Of a stretch of DNA of 25,830 nucleotides, positions 22,936-25,830 are shown piece by piece. The position numbers and the translations under genes were made by a program. The notes under the pieces were generated by a model. That model did no database searches. It had not been told where the DNA came from and worked only from the letters and a program-made list of their open reading frames with translations. The DNA lies in assembly GCA_937925525.1 (NCBI GenBank), contig CALALS010000021.1:1-25830 (forward strand), written 5' to 3'. This DNA comes from an uncultured Flavobacteriales bacterium. GTDB taxonomy: Bacteria; Bacteroidota; Bacteroidia; Flavobacteriales_E; Vicingaceae. The stretch's first letter is position 1, and every line of letters begins with the position of its first letter.

Positions 22936-24450
22936 TTGACTCAACAAAAAAAGGATATTTTAAATTCAGTATTAATCGGTAATTTAATTGCTCTATTACT
23001 ATTCTCCATTTTTACCATTATTGTTGTTTTACAAAAAGAAAAAAGCAAAGAAAGCTATCGGAGTAATTTGTATGATAAGTTATCTTCAATAAAAAATACA
23101 ATTGAAGTTGAATTCAGTAAAAGAATATATCTGACTAACGGAATTGCTGCAATTGTAAGAGCAAACCCAGCTATAACACAATCCCAGTTTAGTGATTTCT
23201 CCAGCCAAGTTTTATTAAGCTCAGGAGAACCTATTAGATGCTTGCAATTGGTTAAGGACAGCGTTATCTCTCATGTTTATCCTCTGAAAGGAAATGAAGG
23301 TGTGTTGGGAGTTAATATATTTCAAAAGCTAAATAATGGAGCACTTTTAACCGAATCAGCAAGCGACAATAAACCAAACATGAGTGGCCCGCTTAAACTA
23401 ATTCAAGGTGGGCTTGGGTATGTATATCGAATTCCAATTTATGTTCCCGATTCTACTTCAAAAATAGGCAGTTTTTGGGGTTTTTCGGCCGTTGTAGTAG
23501 ATGTTGATTCTTTATTACATGATATTCAAGCATTAAAAGATAGCGGTATAACTTTTGCCATTAAAACAGTGAAAGGCTTTAATAGTATTCCTCACTTTTA
23601 TGGAGATTCGAGTGTTTTTATCACTAACCCTGTTACTAAATCAATTCATATAGCAGGAAATGAGTGGGAAATTGCCGCCATACCAAACACCGGCTGGTGC
23701 AGTATTGAATCAATGGAATTGTGGGTATATTTTTTAGGATTTTTTATTTGCTTGTCAGGCGGAATATTGGTAGGGTGTTTGTCGTATTCGTTTTTTAGAC
23801 TAAAGCAACTAAATGCCGACTTATTAGTTAAAAATGAAACCATACAAAACCAAATTGATGAGAAGGGTATTTTAATTAAAGAAATACATCACCGTGTTAA
23901 AAACCACTTTCAAATGGTTAGTAGTATTGCCAGAATTCAAGCCTATGAAACCAAAAACCCTGAAACATCGGCCGTACTCAAAGAAATGGAAAATCGAATC
24001 AGGTCTTTTTCTATGGCACATGAACAGCTTTATAAGTCGGATAGTGAGACTACTAAACTTAAACAGTATATACAAACTTTAGCTCAACAACTATTAGATG
24101 CCAAAAAAGATGATGTAGAAATTACTTTGGAAATGGATGAAATTGAAATTCCTTTTAAAGTATCCATATATCTGGGAATAATAATTAATGAGCTTATTAT
24201 GAATTCTTTAAAACACGCTTTTAAAGATGACTCCACTAAAAATCAAATTTATCTTTCTATTAAAATAGAAGAAGGTCAATATCAATTACAATATAGTGAT
24301 AACGGAGTGGGCATTCCTAAACACACTTTTGAAAAAAATGAAAATTCATTTGGTCTTGAACTTATTAAAATGATGACAGAGCAGTTAAATGGGGAAATTA
24401 AACAAATAGATTTGAATGAGTTTTCCGGAATATTGTTGACATGGAAATAA
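22936..24450 (+). CDS. CHASE-domain sensor histidine kinase (HisKA_2 type)
   Basis: A 504-residue membrane sensor kinase. A first membrane helix (about residues 10-32) is followed by an extracytoplasmic CHASE-type sensing region (about 60-200, including RANPAITQSQFSDFSSQVLL). A second membrane helix (about 262-288) and a short coiled coil lead to the kinase. The H-box is KEIHHRVKNHFQMVSSIAR, characteristic of HisKA_2 kinases. The ATPase domain (about 395-504) has the N-box NELIMNSLKHAF and the G-box YSDNGVGIPK, with FGLELIKMMTEQL after it. The start is a TTG at 22936; no ATG lies near the first helix. No response regulator is adjacent, so its partner must be elsewhere. Its 3' end overlaps the following lipoprotein gene by 10 bp. 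Confidence 0.9.
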   Translation: MTQQKKDILNSVLIGNLIALLLFSIFTIIVVLQKEKSKESYRSNLYDKLSSIKNTIEVEFSKRIYLTNGIAAIVRANPAITQSQFSDFSSQVLLSSGEPIRCLQLVKDSVISHVYPLKGNEGVLGVNIFQKLNNGALLTESASDNKPNMSGPLKLIQGGLGYVYRIPIYVPDSTSKIGSFWGFSAVVVDVDSLLHDIQALKDSGITFAIKTVKGFNSIPHFYGDSSVFITNPVTKSIHIAGNEWEIAAIPNTGWCSIESMELWVYFLGFFICLSGGILVGCLSYSFFRLKQLNADLLVKNETIQNQIDEKGILIKEIHHRVKNHFQMVSSIARIQAYETKNPETSAVLKEMENRIRSFSMAHEQLYKSDSETTKLKQYIQTLAQQLLDAKKDDVEITLEMDEIEIPFKVSIYLGIIINELIMNSLKHAFKDDSTKNQIYLSIKIEEGQYQLQYSDNGVGIPKHTFEKNENSFGLELIKMMTEQLNGEIKQIDLNEFSGILLTWK

Positions 24451-25328
24451 TCTCATCGTTAAAAATAGTACTTGCTTTTTCAATTCTTTTACTTCATTCA
24501 TGTACTAGTCAAACCGAGTATAGTTCTAATAAAAAGTTGTTTGAAGAAGATAGTTTGGTTTTAGATCCACTATTGTTAGTTGATGAAAGTCAATCAGATT
24601 CTACTGTCAATAATATTATCGAAGAACAGTCAGGGGCAATTCCAGTAAACTACAAATACATTTATAATGCTTTCTTTTATAAAGGACAACCTTATTGCTT
24701 AATTGGTACAGTAAATCAATTTGGTAAGAAGCAGTTTAATACTGCCAAAAAAGGAGATACGATATACGTTACACAACCCGATCAAAAAATATATTATAGT
24801 GTTGCAGATGAAGTGAAATTTGATGGAGAGTTTTATAAACCGGAAATTTTTACAGGAAAGTTAGTTTTTGATTCATTGCATTATGAAGACAACTATTATA
24901 TCAAACTTTATTTTAAGTCAGTAAAAAGTGTACGCACAACACAAGGACTATTAACTAACAAGCCTTTGCCAAAACAGACTTGGAGAATAATAGAATGTAA
25001 TGAGAAGGATAAATCTCATTTATCAAAATACCATGCCAATTGGGAGAGAATAGATAAAATAGAAACTGAAAAGGGAATATTTATATTGGCGCAGTATAAT
25101 AAAGGAATAGAGAGTGAATTTGATATACATCAAACATTCTTTTTTCAAGTAAAAAATGATACACTGATAAAGCTATGTGATTTTGAAGATCAATGGAACT
25201 GGCCATATATTGATGTTGATGGAGATGGAGTTCCTGAAATAATTGGAAATACCGATTATAAATCACCCATAATCAGAAAAGTATATCCAAAATATGAGGT
25301 AATAGCCAAAATGGAATCAGGGATTTAA
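24441..25328 (+). CDS. Predicted lipoprotein with a C-terminal DxDxDG calcium-binding-like motif
   Basis: A 295-residue lipoprotein whose signal peptide ends in LLLHSC (Cys21). A Ser/Asp-rich linker precedes a beta-rich domain (YKYIYNAFFYKGQPYCLIG and following strands). Near the C-terminus DVDGDGVPEIIGN resembles the calcium-binding loop of FG-GAP/VCBS-type repeats. No overall family is recognised. The ATG lies inside the end of the sensor kinase gene (10-bp overlap), so the two are translationally coupled and the protein may work in the same signalling unit, for example as an envelope partner of the CHASE sensor. That link is inferred. The stop overlaps the convergent glycosylase stop by 4 bp. 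Confidence 0.82.
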   Translation: MEIISSLKIVLAFSILLLHSCTSQTEYSSNKKLFEEDSLVLDPLLLVDESQSDSTVNNIIEEQSGAIPVNYKYIYNAFFYKGQPYCLIGTVNQFGKKQFNTAKKGDTIYVTQPDQKIYYSVADEVKFDGEFYKPEIFTGKLVFDSLHYEDNYYIKLYFKSVKSVRTTQGLLTNKPLPKQTWRIIECNEKDKSHLSKYHANWERIDKIETEKGIFILAQYNKGIESEFDIHQTFFFQVKNDTLIKLCDFEDQWNWPYIDVDGDGVPEIIGNTDYKSPIIRKVYPKYEVIAKMESGI

Positions 25329-25830
25329 AGTAACTTCTTCACTTTTTCTTTTAAAATAGGTAAAACGTCTTTTTCAAACCATTGATTTTTCTTTAGCCAA
25401 AACAAGTTTCTTGGAGATGGGTGTGGTAATGGAATAAAATCAGGTAAATATTCTTTATAATGCTTAACCGTTTCGGTTAAATTATTTTTCATTTTGTTAC
25501 CTAGATAATAAGCTTGTGCGTATTGTCCAATTAATAAGGTTAGCTGAATATTTGGCATTTGAGTTAATAGTTTTTTATGCCAGAGAAGTGCACATTCCGG
25601 TCTAGGTGGTAAATCGCCACTCTTTCCCTTTCCGGGATAGCAAAAACCCATAGGAACAATGGCTATTTTTGAATCGTCATAAAACAAATTACTATCTATT
25701 TCCATCCACTCTCTAAGTCGTTTACCACTTTGGTCATCCCAAGGAATGCCCGAAGCATGAACCTTTGTTCCAGGCGCTTGACCAATAACCAATATTTTAC
25801 GACTTTTACTTGCTCTTAAAACAGGTCTGG
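25325..25830 (-). CDS. Uracil-DNA glycosylase family protein (5' end outside window)
   Basis: The visible 167 C-terminal residues belong to the uracil-DNA glycosylase superfamily, base-excision repair enzymes. The nucleotide-pocket motif VIGQAPGTKVHASGIPWDD and the C-terminal PLPHPSPRNLFW motif (catalytic loop with His) are both present, together with IVPMGFCYPGK. These resemble the short Bacteroidota UDG-like proteins of about 190-200 residues, so some 25-30 N-terminal residues lie past the window edge. The frame is open to the edge (reading RPVLRASKSRKILVIGQ), so I do not accept an internal start. Activity on uracil has not been shown for this subgroup as far as I can judge. Confidence 0.87.
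   Translation of the reverse strand, partial: RPVLRASKSRKILVIGQAPGTKVHASGIPWDDQSGKRLREWMEIDSNLFYDDSKIAIVPMGFCYPGKGKSGDLPPRPECALLWHKKLLTQMPNIQLTLLIGQYAQAYYLGNKMKNNLTETVKHYKEYLPDFIPLPHPSPRNLFWLKKNQWFEKDVLPILKEKVKKLL

Noticed and set aside
1..25830. tRNA or rRNA genes, CRISPR arrays, insertion sequences, prophage or a defence system
   Set aside because: I saw no cloverleaf-like segment, regularly spaced repeats, transposase or integrase motifs, or known defence proteins on reading both strands. A tRNA scan and a repeat search would settle this.

Overview
The window looks like a compact stretch of chromosome from an AT-rich member of the Bacteroidota, most likely near the Flavobacteriales. The evidence is the family-typical protein sequences, several short lipoproteins with a Cys lipobox, no clear Shine-Dalgarno sequences, and repeated copies of the Bacteroidota -7 promoter box TAnnTTTG. 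I see no rRNA, tRNA, CRISPR array, insertion sequence or phage gene. The content is mostly housekeeping and cell-envelope genes, with no gap between genes above about 125 bp.

Layout. 1-2402 (-): pheT, cut off at its 3' end by the window edge. 2490-3257 (-): a lipoprotein. 3324-4619 (+): a PlsC-type acyltransferase. 4605-6920 (-): a three-gene operon of hldD (heptose epimerase), a two-domain VOC protein and a small unknown protein. 7002-9864 (+): an operon of a PTPS-like pterin synthase, a Bax-inhibitor-1 membrane protein, fabD and proC. 9861-11170 (-): a marR-pirin operon, divergent from a YceI-like lipoprotein (11242-11907, +) across a shared palindromic operator. 12029-12730 (+): two small unknown genes. 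12722-13555 (-): a CvfB-type S1 protein. 13659-16775 (+): a broken uup-type ABC-F gene followed 4 bp later by a glycosyltransferase. 16772-17566 (-): DUF3817 and DUF1905/YdeI proteins. 17647-20503 (+): lipoprotein, PBP4-type dacB and an NAD(P)-binding protein. 20587-22859 (+): beta-carbonic anhydrase, bestrophin channel and nitroreductase. 22936-25328 (+): a CHASE-HisKA_2 sensor kinase overlapping a lipoprotein gene. 25325-25830 (-): a uracil-DNA glycosylase family protein, cut off at its 5' end.

I did not find a convincing wholly new system. Five points are most worth a second look. (1) The ABC-F gene carries both a frameshift and an in-frame TAA, although all its ATPase motifs are intact. 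(2) The bestrophin gene has an in-frame TGA followed by 39 well-formed codons, whose stop overlaps the next start as TAATG. (3) Four genes have TAnnTTTG exactly 4 nt before the start codon, which suggests leaderless mRNAs. (4) The marR/yceI palindrome contains the probable -33 elements of both divergent promoters. (5) All five convergent gene pairs overlap at their 3' ends. The carbonic anhydrase-bestrophin pairing also suggests a bicarbonate-handling unit. Functions are assigned from recognisable motifs and overall sequence resemblance, without any database search.
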